From assembly GCF_020510685.1 (NCBI RefSeq), contig NZ_CP075185.1, positions 2,728,001 through 2,792,000 on the forward strand: DNA of 64,000 bases. Direction: 5' to 3'. The first letter of the stretch is position 1. Each line of letters starts with the position of its first letter. The stretch comes from Dechloromonas denitrificans. GTDB taxonomy: Bacteria > Pseudomonadota > Gammaproteobacteria > Burkholderiales > Rhodocyclaceae. The translations under genes were made by a program, and so were the position numbers. The notes under the pieces are model-generated. The model was not told the origin of the DNA, ran no database searches, and saw nothing but the letters and a program-made list of their open reading frames with translations. Below are positions 33,689 to 42,415 of this stretch, one piece after another.

Positions 33689-33706
33689 GCATACGGTAGC
33701 GTATGG
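33689..33706. promoter_or_regulatory. TetR-type operator 2, overlapping the TetR start codon
   Basis: GCATAC-N6-GTATGG, the same palindrome with one end changed. Its centre is 22 bases from that of operator 1, i.e. two helical turns, and its right arm contains the ATG of the TetR gene. Confidence 0.75.
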
Positions 33707-34326
33707 AAAATAAAACTGTCAACTCCTCCTTGAAATCAACGCTCCCCCGTACGCGCGGTCGCGCCCAATCGCCACGCACCCAACTCGACCCTGATCGCTG
33801 GATAGAAGAGGCTATCGAGGTGCTGGCGCGCGACGGCATTGCCGGTCTGCGCGTCGAAGTTCTCGCCAAGCGTTGTGGCGTGACCAAGGGCAGCTTCTAC
33901 TGGCACTTCAAGGATCGCCAGTCGCTGCTCGACGCCGTGCTTGAACACTGGAAGGCGGGGCGCATTTTCGATATCGAGAAGACCACGGCGGTCGCCCCGG
34001 GCAAGGAGCGCGACCAGTTGCATTACGCCATCGAGGTTTACGGTGCGAGTCGCAACCGCAAGGGCATGGCGATTGAACTGGCCGTCCGCGACTGGGCACG
34101 GCATGACGCGCAAGCTGCGGCGGTCGTCGAATCGGTCGATCTCTATCGGCTGGAATGCACGCGCAAGCTGTTTGTCGCCGCCGGAATGTCGGATGCCGAA
34201 GCGAAGAGCCGCAGCCTGCTGCTCTACGCCTGCGTATTCGGCCTGTCGCTGATGCATTACAGCCATTTCGACGACAACCTCGCCAATCTCAAACAGCGTA
34301 TTGCCGAGCGCATCATTTCCGACTAA
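33703..34326 (+). CDS. TetR/AcrR-family regulator next to etfBA
   Basis: A 207-residue regulator with an N-terminal TetR helix-turn-helix: WIEEAIEVLARDGIAGLRVE and RCGVTKGSFYWHFKDRQSLL (about 33-78), and an all-helical ligand domain typical of the family. The first 30 residues are a basic, Ser/Thr-rich tail. No Shine-Dalgarno sequence is visible before ATG 33703, and the start codon lies in an operator, so the mRNA may be leaderless and autoregulated. Divergent orientation and the two operators make etfBA and the linked genes the likely targets, with an acyl-CoA as a reasonable ligand guess. Its stop overlaps that of the MCE-operon lipoprotein gene. Confidence 0.9.
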   Translation: MENKTVNSSLKSTLPRTRGRAQSPRTQLDPDRWIEEAIEVLARDGIAGLRVEVLAKRCGVTKGSFYWHFKDRQSLLDAVLEHWKAGRIFDIEKTTAVAPGKERDQLHYAIEVYGASRNRKGMAIELAVRDWARHDAQAAAVVESVDLYRLECTRKLFVAAGMSDAEAKSRSLLLYACVFGLSLMHYSHFDDNLANLKQRIAERIISD

Positions 34327-34928
34327 CCGGAACAGCTTCCGGCTTTGCCGCTGGCCGCCAGTTGTTTTTCCCAGGCCTGCAAATCGACGGCCAGTTGCTC
34401 AACCGTCGCCCGTAGCGCACCGATGCCACCATGCGAATCTTGGCTGTTGGCGGCTTTCTCGATATCCAGGTTAACTTCGGCCAATTGATGGCGCGCCTGG
34501 TCGAGCCAATGCACATGCCCCCGTAGAACGCCCTTACTGCTGCCCGGACTGACGAAAACCTGGGTGAATTCGCTGATTTCGACGCGCAGGACGCACCGAG
34601 AGCGGGCCTGCCCGGTCGGCGACAAATCCAGCTGTTGCATCAGGTGCTGCTGAATCAGCTGAGCTGGCGGACCGGCCCAGCGGACTCGCGAATATTCGTG
34701 CAGACGCGAGGCATCGGCATAGACCAGCCGGTAATTGACGCCGAGCGAGTCCATCCAGAGCGGCGCGCGCACCTCGACGGCAAGCGGCATTTTTCTTTCG
34801 TCGGCGAGGCGTGACGCAGCCGGCGGCCCCAGATCGTAGATCGCCAAGCCTTTTTCCGTGCCACGCTTACCCGAGGTAAAACAGGCACTGAGCGAAACGA
34901 AAATCAGGATCAGGACTAGCCGGCTCAT
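34323..34928 (-). CDS. ABC-type transport auxiliary lipoprotein (PqiC-like)
   Basis: A 201-residue lipoprotein with lipobox LSAC after a short signal peptide. The mature part has LAIYDLGPPAASR (near 30) and VRAPLWMDSLGVNYRLVY, the pattern of PqiC/LptE-like auxiliary lipoproteins that work with MCE transporters in moving phospholipids between membranes. The ATG at 34928 follows the MCE stop by one base (TGATATG), so the two are translationally coupled. The longer reading frame start is inside the MCE gene. Confidence 0.8.
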   Translation of the reverse strand: MSRLVLILIFVSLSACFTSGKRGTEKGLAIYDLGPPAASRLADERKMPLAVEVRAPLWMDSLGVNYRLVYADASRLHEYSRVRWAGPPAQLIQQHLMQQLDLSPTGQARSRCVLRVEISEFTQVFVSPGSSKGVLRGHVHWLDQARHQLAEVNLDIEKAANSQDSHGGIGALRATVEQLAVDLQAWEKQLAASGKAGSCSG

Positions 34929-34929
34929 A

Positions 34930-35856
34930 TCATTTCGCTCCACCAGTCTGGAACCCTGGCTCACCCGGCCCCGGCGGCAAAGCCGGCGCCCCGAAGACCA
35001 GGCCTTGCGGCGTGTCTTCGAGGATGCGCAGAACGCGGCTCAACTGGCGGGAAGTCATCGAAAAATCCGTGGCCATCTCGTTCAGGCGCGGCATCAATGC
35101 CGAAGCGCCAGTGGCCGATGGATCGCCTATCGCTACATCCAATTTATCGGTGGCGGCCTGCATCTTGCCGATCAGCAGCCGCGTTTCCGCCAGCAGGGGT
35201 CCAACCTCGCCGGCCGCCACCGAGATACTCTTGATGTTCCGATCGTCGAGCAGCTTCTTCATTTGCCCCATGGTGCCGTTCAGGTTTTCCAGCGCCGGCT
35301 TCATGTTGGCCGAGGCCGACTCGAGATTGGCCAGCGTCGCCGTCAGGTGCTGCCGGTTTTCTTCGCTCAACATTGCATTGGCATTGACCATCAGTTGCCG
35401 GGCCTGACGCAAGGTTGCCGCGCCGGTTTCGCCGAGTTCATCGAGCAAGGACGGAAGCATCGTGATATGCGGCGGCTTCTCGTCGTTAGGCTCCAGCGGT
35501 TCCATGTCCTTGCCGGTTTCCAGCAGCAGGATATGCGCCAGCCCGGTCACCCCTTGATAGTTCAGCCGGGCGATCGTACCGCGCGTCAGCGGCACGTCTT
35601 CATTGACCGAGATGGTCACCAGGATATTGCTGTAATCCTCGGGGTCGAGGCGAATATCGCTGACCTTGCCAACCCGGATACCGCGATAGCGAACCTGCGC
35701 CTGGGGGTTGAGGCCGCCAATGTTCTGCTTGGTGACGACGATGTAGTCATGTGTGTTGTCCTTGTCACCGCCCAGCCAGTAGATGGCGAGCAGCATCGCG
35801 GCGACGAGCAGCAGAGCAAAAAGTCCGGCGGCAAAAGCGTGCGACTTGTTTTCCAT
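34930..35856 (-). CDS. MCE-family substrate-binding protein (MlaD/PqiB-like)
   Basis: A 308-residue protein with one N-terminal membrane helix (about 8-30), an MCE domain (YIVVTKQNIGGLNPQAQVRY near 38-57, then VGKVSDIRLDPED and GTIARLNYQGVTGLAHILL), and a long helical C-terminal part (150-290) that probably forms a periplasmic coiled-coil channel. It is longer than E. coli MlaD (183 residues). Together with the ATPase, permease and lipoprotein it makes a complete Mla-type lipid transporter, though direction of transport is not known. Confidence 0.9.
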   Translation of the reverse strand: MENKSHAFAAGLFALLLVAAMLLAIYWLGGDKDNTHDYIVVTKQNIGGLNPQAQVRYRGIRVGKVSDIRLDPEDYSNILVTISVNEDVPLTRGTIARLNYQGVTGLAHILLLETGKDMEPLEPNDEKPPHITMLPSLLDELGETGAATLRQARQLMVNANAMLSEENRQHLTATLANLESASANMKPALENLNGTMGQMKKLLDDRNIKSISVAAGEVGPLLAETRLLIGKMQAATDKLDVAIGDPSATGASALMPRLNEMATDFSMTSRQLSRVLRILEDTPQGLVFGAPALPPGPGEPGFQTGGAK

Positions 35857-35865
35857 GGAGGGGTA

Positions 35866-36621
35866 TTAAAGCAGTTTCCGGCGATCTGCGCCAAAAAAGC
35901 CGGTGACGAAAGGATGATCAACGGTCATCACCTCGTCTTTCGGGCCGAAGGCAATGATCTGGCCATCGGCCAGAACCGCCACGTGGCTGGCCAGTCCGGC
36001 CAGGGTATTGAGATCATGCGTGACCATGATGACGGTCAGGCCGAGCGCCTTCTGCAAGGCGCCAACCAGGTCGACGAAATTCTGGCTGCGATCCGGATCG
36101 AGGCCGGCCGTCGGTTCGTCGAGCAGCAGCAACTCCGGCTCCAGGGCCAGCGCCCGGGCCAGGGCAACGCGCTTGACCATGCCGCCGGAGAGTTCGGCCG
36201 GCATCAGCTTGCCGTGCTCCGGTTCCAATTCGACCATGGCCAGCTTGAGGTGCACCAGGCGACAGATCCAGTCCTCGTCGAGGCACCGCAGTTCGCGCAG
36301 CGGAAAAGCGATGTTGTCGAAAACCGAAAGGGCCGAAAACAGGGCACCTTGCTGAAACAACATGCCCAACCGGCGGCGTATGCTGCGCTGGAGAAATGCA
36401 TCGCCATCGTTGAGATCGACACCGAACAGGCGGACGCAGCCGGCCGTCGGTCGGAGCAGCCCGAGCATCTCGCGCAGCAAAGTGGTCTTCCCGCTCCCCG
36501 AACCGCCCAGCAGACCGACGATCTGTCCGGTCTCGACGCGCAGATTCAGATCCCGGTGGATGGTCTGGGTACCGAATACCGTGCTGACGCCGGCGAGTTC
36601 GACAACCGCCGGTTCGCTCAT
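35866..36621 (-). CDS. MlaF-like ABC transporter ATPase
   Basis: A 251-residue ATPase: Walker A GGSGSGKTTLL (about 35-45), Q loop, signature LSGGMVKRVALARAL (near 142-156), Walker B LLLLDEPTAGLDPD and the H loop VTHD. The MlaF-type signature SGGM is conserved. It overlaps the permease stop by four bases (ATGA) and powers the MCE transporter. C-terminal residues FGADRRKLL resemble MlaF tails. Confidence 0.92.
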   Translation of the reverse strand: MSEPAVVELAGVSTVFGTQTIHRDLNLRVETGQIVGLLGGSGSGKTTLLREMLGLLRPTAGCVRLFGVDLNDGDAFLQRSIRRRLGMLFQQGALFSALSVFDNIAFPLRELRCLDEDWICRLVHLKLAMVELEPEHGKLMPAELSGGMVKRVALARALALEPELLLLDEPTAGLDPDRSQNFVDLVGALQKALGLTVIMVTHDLNTLAGLASHVAVLADGQIIAFGPKDEVMTVDHPFVTGFFGADRRKLL

Positions 36622-37724
36622 AAGTTCGGCACCCCGATATGGCGGGTGAAAACCGCAAACACCGCATCGACGAGAATCACCGTGGTAATCGCCGTAACGA
36701 CCGCCCGGGTGGTATTGGCTGACAGGCTTTCAGTATTGGGTTTGACCCGCAAGCCAAAATGACAGGCGACCAGGGCGATGACGAAACCGAAGACCAGCCC
36801 TTTGCCCAGACCGATCAGGAGATTGGCGAGCGGAACTGCGCGCGGCAGGTTTTCGAGAAAATAGACAAGCGACAGATCAAGTTGCAGCATGGCTGCCACC
36901 ATGCCGCCGAGCAGCGCCACGGCGGAGGTCCACAGCACGATCAGAGGCATTACGGCGGTCAGCCCGAGGATTTTTGGCAAGACCACACGGACGGTTCTCG
37001 AGATGCCCATGGTAGATAGCGCATCGATTTCCTCGGTCACCCGCATCACGCCGATCTGGGCCGTCATTGCCGAACCGGAGCGGCCGGCAACGAGCACGGC
37101 GACGAGGACCGGCCCCAACTCGCGAATGATGGCGATACCGAGAATATTGACGATAAAGATGTCGGCGCCAAAACTCTTCAACTGCAAGGCTGACAGGTAA
37201 CTGATGGTAATGCCGATCAGGAATCCGACCAGCGCCGTGACCGGCAAGGCGCGCACCCCCGCCTTGTAGACGTTGGCCGCAAACTCCTTCCAGGGAATAT
37301 CCTCGGGGTGCCGAAAAAGATATCCGAGATCCAGCAACAATTGGCCGAACAGGGCGACCATGCCCTTCAAATTGGCGAGCGCTTCCAGCAACAGGCAGCC
37401 GATGAATTCCAGGGGATGAAAGAGGCGGGTCGGCGAGCCCGGAATACGCTCAGGCAGTTCGGCGACCCGGCTCAGCACTTGCCGGTGGATGGCCGAAATA
37501 TCCAGGCACTCCGGCCAGGCATTGCCCCAGCTTCGCCAGAGCAACACGGCGGCGGCGCTATCCAGTTTGGTCAGCGCCAACAGATCCCAGCATGTAACGC
37601 CTTTGCCTTGGACCGCCAGTTGCTCCTGCAAATCGCTGAGATCCGGCAGCATCGCGGCCAGCGTCCACTGGCCGGACAGAACCACCCTCCCCGACTCGAC
37701 GCGCAATCGGGGACTGTCACTCAT
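36618..37724 (-). CDS. MlaE-like permease with N-terminal STAS domain
   Basis: A 368-residue protein. The first 100 residues form a STAS-like domain (VVLSGQWTLAAMLPDLSDLQ, CWDLLALTKLDSAAAVLLW), which in separate Mla systems is encoded as MlaB. The rest is an MlaE permease with about six helices and the family motifs VGFLIGITISYLSALQLKSF, IIRELGPVLVAVLVAGRSGS and MRVTEEIDALSTMGI. STAS-MlaE fusions are known in other proteobacteria. The start overlaps the ppx stop by four bases, so this operon is coupled to ppx. Confidence 0.92.
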   Translation of the reverse strand: MSDSPRLRVESGRVVLSGQWTLAAMLPDLSDLQEQLAVQGKGVTCWDLLALTKLDSAAAVLLWRSWGNAWPECLDISAIHRQVLSRVAELPERIPGSPTRLFHPLEFIGCLLLEALANLKGMVALFGQLLLDLGYLFRHPEDIPWKEFAANVYKAGVRALPVTALVGFLIGITISYLSALQLKSFGADIFIVNILGIAIIRELGPVLVAVLVAGRSGSAMTAQIGVMRVTEEIDALSTMGISRTVRVVLPKILGLTAVMPLIVLWTSAVALLGGMVAAMLQLDLSLVYFLENLPRAVPLANLLIGLGKGLVFGFVIALVACHFGLRVKPNTESLSANTTRAVVTAITTVILVDAVFAVFTRHIGVPNL

Positions 37725-39223
37725 GCGATTTTCCTGGCCGTCCTGGACTTGACCAGGTATTCCCGTCCGATCTGTTTCCAGATAGCCGCCTCCTCACCCA
37801 AGGCTGCGGCAGTCCACGGATTGCTGGCCAGCCATTCGGCAGGCAACTCAAGCTGAAAACCGTTACCCAGCAATTTGACGGACCAGGCCGGCAACAGCCG
37901 GTCGTCACGGGTGCGATGCAGCAGCACGGCCAGGCGCAAGCAGAAAACCAGTTTCCAGGCGCTGTCGGACGCAGGAATTGCACTCAGCTTTTCCAGCTTG
38001 CCACGATGGCCAAGCACCAGCATGGCCAGCCGCGCCTGATCCTTCTTTGAAAAACCCGGCATGTCGGCATAGGTCAGCACGTAGGCACCGTGCTTGTGAT
38101 AGGCGTTGTGGGCGACCGAAATGCCGATCTCGTGCAGCCGCGTAGCCCACGACAGAAACTGCACATCGTCCTCGCTCGGCTCGCCTTCGGCCAATTGCGT
38201 CAATGCCGATAGCGCGGTCGCCTCGACCCGCTCGGACTGATCGGCCTCGACCTGATAGCGCCGGCGAAACTGTGCCACCGTCGAGTCGCGCATATCGTGG
38301 TGATGAAAGCGGCCGAGCAGGTCATAGAGGACTCCCAGACGCAAGGCACCGTCGGCATAGGTCATCCGCTCGATACCCAGTTCCTCGAAAATCGCCGACA
38401 TGATGGCAATGCCGCCCGGCAGCACCGGCAGACGGTCTCCCTTGACGCCGGGCAAATCGAGCGCCTCGGCCGAGCCGGCCTTGATCAGCAGCGAACACAG
38501 CCGATCCAGGCCTTCACGGGTAATGCCGCTCTCGCCATTCGGATTGAGCGCATTCAACTCCAGCACGTCGGCAATGGCCCGGGCCGAACCGGAGGAGCCG
38601 ATCGCTTCCTTCCAGCCCAGACGCTGGTAGTCGTAGGCGATCAGCTCGATTTCCTTGGCAGCGGCAATCTGGGCTTCGCGCAAGCGCTTCTTGTCGAATT
38701 TGCGATCCGGGAAAAACTGCAGCGTGTAGCTGACGCAACCCATGTACAAGGATTCCATCAGTTGCGGATCATGCCGCTTGCCGATGATGAATTCCGTGGA
38801 GCCGCCACCGATGTCGATGACCAGCCGCTTGTGGGCCGCCATCGGCAGCGAATGGGAGGCGCCGATGTAGATCAGCCGGGCCTCTTCGCGCCCGGCGATG
38901 ATTTCGATCGGGAAACCGAGGGCCGCCTCGGCGAGCGGCAGAAATTCCGCAGCGTTCTTGGCGACCCGCAAAGTATTGGTCGCCACCACCCGCACCGCAC
39001 CGCCATCCAGGCCGCCCAAGCGCTCACCGAAACGGCGCAGGGCTTCCAGCGCCCGGGCCTGAGCGGCTTCGTCCAGACGTTTGTCGGCCGTCAGGCCGGA
39101 GGCCAGGCGCACCGGTTCCTTCATCGAATCAAGGATATAAATCTGGTCGTCAACCACCCGTCCGACCTGCAGGCGGAAACTATTGGAACCCAAATCAACG
39201 GCGGCTACGGTTTCGTAGATCAT
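37721..39223 (-). CDS. ppx: Exopolyphosphatase Ppx/GppA
   Basis: A 500-residue enzyme that releases phosphate from polyphosphate (or pppGpp, in GppA). The actin-like N-terminal domain has AAVDLGSNSFRLQVGRV (near 7-23), VRVVATNTLRVAKNA, AGREEARLIYIG and the phosphate loop VIDIGGGSTEFIIG (near 145-158); the C-terminal HD-like domain has LHEIGISVAHNAYHKHG. Ppx and GppA cannot be told apart with certainty; the length fits Ppx. First gene of a run with the Mla-type genes. No polyphosphate kinase gene is in the window. Confidence 0.92.
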   Translation of the reverse strand: MIYETVAAVDLGSNSFRLQVGRVVDDQIYILDSMKEPVRLASGLTADKRLDEAAQARALEALRRFGERLGGLDGGAVRVVATNTLRVAKNAAEFLPLAEAALGFPIEIIAGREEARLIYIGASHSLPMAAHKRLVIDIGGGSTEFIIGKRHDPQLMESLYMGCVSYTLQFFPDRKFDKKRLREAQIAAAKEIELIAYDYQRLGWKEAIGSSGSARAIADVLELNALNPNGESGITREGLDRLCSLLIKAGSAEALDLPGVKGDRLPVLPGGIAIMSAIFEELGIERMTYADGALRLGVLYDLLGRFHHHDMRDSTVAQFRRRYQVEADQSERVEATALSALTQLAEGEPSEDDVQFLSWATRLHEIGISVAHNAYHKHGAYVLTYADMPGFSKKDQARLAMLVLGHRGKLEKLSAIPASDSAWKLVFCLRLAVLLHRTRDDRLLPAWSVKLLGNGFQLELPAEWLASNPWTAAALGEEAAIWKQIGREYLVKSRTARKIA

Positions 39224-39302
39224 TTGCTAGGTACGACGGGAAGGTAGAACTGGCCAGCATTCTAACATCCGCACCTAAGCCGGAATCTTTCCGTTCAGAG
39301 GC

Positions 39303-39340
39303 AAAAAAAACCGCCGGCTCGCGCCGGCGGGTTTTTTGCA
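39303..39340. terminator. Terminator after prpE
   Basis: Stem CCGCCGGC / GCCGGCGG with loop TCGC, flanked by A8 and T6 so it works on both strands. It ends the prpE unit on the minus strand, 19 bases after the stop, ahead of the ppx promoter region. Confidence 0.9.
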
Positions 39341-39356
39341 AAGACACTAATGACGA

Positions 39357-41249
39357 TTAGCTGGTCAGTGCCTTCTTGATCTGCTCCAGCGTGGACGGAT
39401 CGTCGATGGTCGTCAGATCGCCCGGATCGCGGCCTTCAGCCAGCGCCTGCAGCGAGCGGCGCAGCATCTTGCCGGAACGGGTCTTCGGCAGACCGGTGAC
39501 GAAGTGCACGCGGGCAGGACGGCCAATCGCCCCGAGAATGCCGTCGACCGTGCCGAACACTTCCTTCTCCAGCGCCTTGACCAGCTCGGGCGTCGCCACC
39601 TTGGAAGCATCCTTGACGACGGCGAACGCCATCGGCACTTGTCCCTTCAGCTTGTCCTCGACACCGACCACGGCCACTTCGGCAATTGCCGGGTGGTTCT
39701 GGATCGCTTCCTCGATTTCACGGGTGCCCAGGCGATGACCGGCGACGTTGATCACGTCGTCGGTACGGCCGAGGATGGTGAAATAACCGTCGTCGTCCTT
39801 GATCGCCCAGTCGTAGGAGGAATAAACCAGCGGCTCCTTGAACAGCGTGAAGTAGGTCGACACGAAACGGTCGTCCTGGCCCCAGACGGTGGACAGGCAG
39901 CCGGGCGGCAGCGGTGGGATGACGGCGGCGATACCTTTTTCGTTGGCATCGCAAATCGAGCCGTCTTCGCGGAAAATCTGCAGGTTGTAGCCATAGACCG
40001 GGAAGGACGGCGAACCGTACTTGATCGGCGTATTTTCGACACCCGGCAGTGCAGCCAGCATCGGCCAGCCGGTTTCGGTCTGCCAATAGTTGTCGATGAC
40101 CGGCTTTTGCAGCTCGGTCATGAACCACTCATGCGTCGGCTGGTCGAGCGGCTCGCCGGCCATGAAGACGTGCTTCAGCGACGACAGGTCGTACTTGTGC
40201 ATGTACGCCGGGTCTTGCTTCTTCAGTACGCGGGCGGCGGTCGGCGCCGAGAACATCACGGTAACCTTGTACTTTTCGACGATCTGCCACCAGATGCCTG
40301 GATCGGGACGCAGCGGCGTGCCTTCGTACATCACGGTGGCCATGCCGGCGATCAGCGGACCATAGATGATGTAGGAGTGACCGACCACCCAGCCGATGTC
40401 GGAAGTCGAGAAGAAAGTCTCGCCCTCGCCACCGCAATAGATGTGCTTCATCGACGAAGCCAGGGCCACCGCATAGCCGCCGGTGTCGCGCTGGACGCCC
40501 TTCGGCTTGCCGGTCGTACCGGAGGTGTAGAGGATGTAGGACGGCTCGGAGGACTCCAGCCATTCGCACGGCACCTGGGCATCGATAAACTGCTCGCGCA
40601 GCGTGGCGTAGTCGACATCGCGCCCGGCGACCTTGTTGAATTCCTTGTCCAGCCCACGGTCGACCATCAACACCTTGGCCGGCTTGTGTTCGGCCAGCTC
40701 GATCGCTTCATCGAGCAGGTGCTTGTAGGGCACGGCCTTGCCACCACGCATGCCGGCGTCGGAAGAAACGATCAACACCGGCTTGGCGTCGTCGATACGG
40801 GTAGCCAGCGAACCGGAAGCGAAGCCGCCGAAGACCACCGAGTGGATGGCGCCAATACGGGTCGCCGCGAGGATGGCGAAGGTTGCCTGGGCGATCATCG
40901 GCATGTAAATCAGCACGCGGTCGCCCTTCTTGACGCCGAGGCTCTGGTAGATCGCCGCCATGCGTTCGATTTCGCGCTGCAGTTCAATGAAGGAATAAAC
41001 CTTCTCTTCGTTGGTCTCAGTCGACACGAAGATCAGTGCGCGATCGTTCGGCCGCTTGGCAGCATGGCGGTCAACCGCGTTGTAACACAGGTTGGTCTTG
41101 CCACCGACGAACCATTTAGCAAACGGCGGACGGGAATAGTCACAGACCTGGGTGAACGGTTCCTTCCAGTCGACAAGCTGGGCCTGCTCGGTCCAGAACT
41201 CATCCGGCTTTTCGATGGAATATTGGTGAAACTCCTTGTACGTCGCCAT
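39357..41249 (-). CDS. prpE: Propionate--CoA ligase PrpE
   Basis: A 630-residue AMP-forming acyl-CoA synthetase. Motifs: YTSGTTGKPKGVQRDTGGYA (near 255-274), the QTETGWP motif, GRTDDVINVAGHRLGTREIE, and the acetylatable Lys in PKTRSGKMLRR close to the C terminus. Details such as RPPFAKWFVGGKTNLCYNAVD and FTILGRTDDVI match PrpE rather than acetate-specific Acs, so propionate is the expected substrate, with acetate possible. The ATG at 41249 follows GGGAG; the longer frame is not used. It follows the acuI and response-regulator genes on the same strand, and propionyl-CoA links the pathway. Confidence 0.88.
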   Translation of the reverse strand: MATYKEFHQYSIEKPDEFWTEQAQLVDWKEPFTQVCDYSRPPFAKWFVGGKTNLCYNAVDRHAAKRPNDRALIFVSTETNEEKVYSFIELQREIERMAAIYQSLGVKKGDRVLIYMPMIAQATFAILAATRIGAIHSVVFGGFASGSLATRIDDAKPVLIVSSDAGMRGGKAVPYKHLLDEAIELAEHKPAKVLMVDRGLDKEFNKVAGRDVDYATLREQFIDAQVPCEWLESSEPSYILYTSGTTGKPKGVQRDTGGYAVALASSMKHIYCGGEGETFFSTSDIGWVVGHSYIIYGPLIAGMATVMYEGTPLRPDPGIWWQIVEKYKVTVMFSAPTAARVLKKQDPAYMHKYDLSSLKHVFMAGEPLDQPTHEWFMTELQKPVIDNYWQTETGWPMLAALPGVENTPIKYGSPSFPVYGYNLQIFREDGSICDANEKGIAAVIPPLPPGCLSTVWGQDDRFVSTYFTLFKEPLVYSSYDWAIKDDDGYFTILGRTDDVINVAGHRLGTREIEEAIQNHPAIAEVAVVGVEDKLKGQVPMAFAVVKDASKVATPELVKALEKEVFGTVDGILGAIGRPARVHFVTGLPKTRSGKMLRRSLQALAEGRDPGDLTTIDDPSTLEQIKKALTS

Positions 41250-41298
41250 AAAGCTCCCTCTAATTAAGATTTCCTGCACTACAAAAATACTGAACGGA

Positions 41299-42414
41299 CT
41301 ATTGTTTTGGAGGATTCCGTTCAGTCAAACGGCGTTCGATCTCTGCCATCGGCAAAGCCAAACCCAATTCCTGATTGATCAGACCGATCAACGGCAACAA
41401 CTGCCGGCCAAGCACCGCCAGATGCGGCTTGACCGGATCCTGGCGGCCAGCCGCCAGCAATTCCAGCGCGTGGTTGATCGAAATCGGCCGCGTCGCCGGC
41501 AAGACACCACCGGTATTGGTGCGATTGCCGCCGGCCGCCATCGCCTGCTGCATGCGTTGCCCGGCCAGATCAAGCAAGGCGCCGGCCGAACCAACCGCAT
41601 CGACCGGCACGCTGGCCAGCCCGATGCTAACCGTCAGCGCCACCGTCTGGCCCTGCACCGACAGCCGTGCCACCTCGACGGCCTCGCGCACTCGTTCGGC
41701 AAAGGTCGCGCAAAATGCCGCCGCAGTGCCTGGCGAGACGACGGCGTACTGGCCGGCGCCGAAATGTCCGAGGCTGTCTTCCTGGCGCATCTTGCCGACC
41801 AGCATCTTGGCAAAGCGGTTGCCTACCGCCTCGGCGACTTGTGGCCCCAGTCGTTCGCACATCCCGGCAAAACCGTCGAAGCCGAGCACCATCACGCTGG
41901 TTTCGACGCCATGCCGTGATGAATGCGACAAGCCCTGGGCGGTCTGGAGTTCAACGAATTTTCGCGTAAACAAGCCGCTCACCGGATCCTGAACCATACC
42001 TTCGCGCCCGGTATCGAGGCTTTCCTGGGCATTCGACAGGGCCAGCAGATTATTCAAGCGGGTCAGCACCTCGGCGCTGCCGGCTCCCTTGGTAACAAAA
42101 TCCGAAACGCCAAGCTCGCGCGCCTTGAGGCGCTCCTCTTCGGTTTCCTCGCCGGAAACCAGGATGAAGGGCAATTGCTGCAAGCGGCGCAGCTTCGATG
42201 TCCGAACCCGCTCCAGCAACTCATAACCATTCAGCTTCGGCATCTGCAGGTCGGAAATCACGGCCCGGATAGAATGGTCGAGGACCAGCGTCTGCCAGGC
42301 CGCCTCGCCATCGCCCTCCTCGCGAACCTCGTAAGACCCCTTCAGATGCTTGATGAGCGACACCCTGACGACTCGCGAGTCGTCAACGACCAGGATGCGC
42401 GGCAGGTCAGCCAC
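41299..42414 (-). CDS. Response regulator with degenerate GGDEF domain
   Basis: A 371-residue protein with an N-terminal receiver domain (VVDDSR at the acidic pocket, phospho-acceptor Asp55 in ISDLQMPKLNG, Ser-Gly near LVSGEE, Lys in FVTKGAG) and a GGDEF-like domain. The active-site GGDEF motif reads GAGQY (219-223), so diguanylate cyclase activity is very unlikely; it may be a receptor or scaffold. The C-terminal 100 residues hold an additional helical segment. The start is GTG at 42414, five bases after GGAGG; the longer TTG start at 42435 is less likely. It begins one base after the acuI stop, so translation is coupled with acuI. Confidence 0.82.
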   Translation of the reverse strand: MADLPRILVVDDSRVVRVSLIKHLKGSYEVREEGDGEAAWQTLVLDHSIRAVISDLQMPKLNGYELLERVRTSKLRRLQQLPFILVSGEETEEERLKARELGVSDFVTKGAGSAEVLTRLNNLLALSNAQESLDTGREGMVQDPVSGLFTRKFVELQTAQGLSHSSRHGVETSVMVLGFDGFAGMCERLGPQVAEAVGNRFAKMLVGKMRQEDSLGHFGAGQYAVVSPGTAAAFCATFAERVREAVEVARLSVQGQTVALTVSIGLASVPVDAVGSAGALLDLAGQRMQQAMAAGGNRTNTGGVLPATRPISINHALELLAAGRQDPVKPHLAVLGRQLLPLIGLINQELGLALPMAEIERRLTERNPPKQ

Positions 42415-42415
42415 T

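Noticed and set aside
34858..36762. 634-codon plus-strand frame opposite the MCE operon
   Set aside because: Low-quality composition; the minus-strand genes have clear ABC and MCE motifs.
39504..41267. 587-codon plus-strand frame opposite prpE
   Set aside because: Antisense of a highly conserved synthetase gene.
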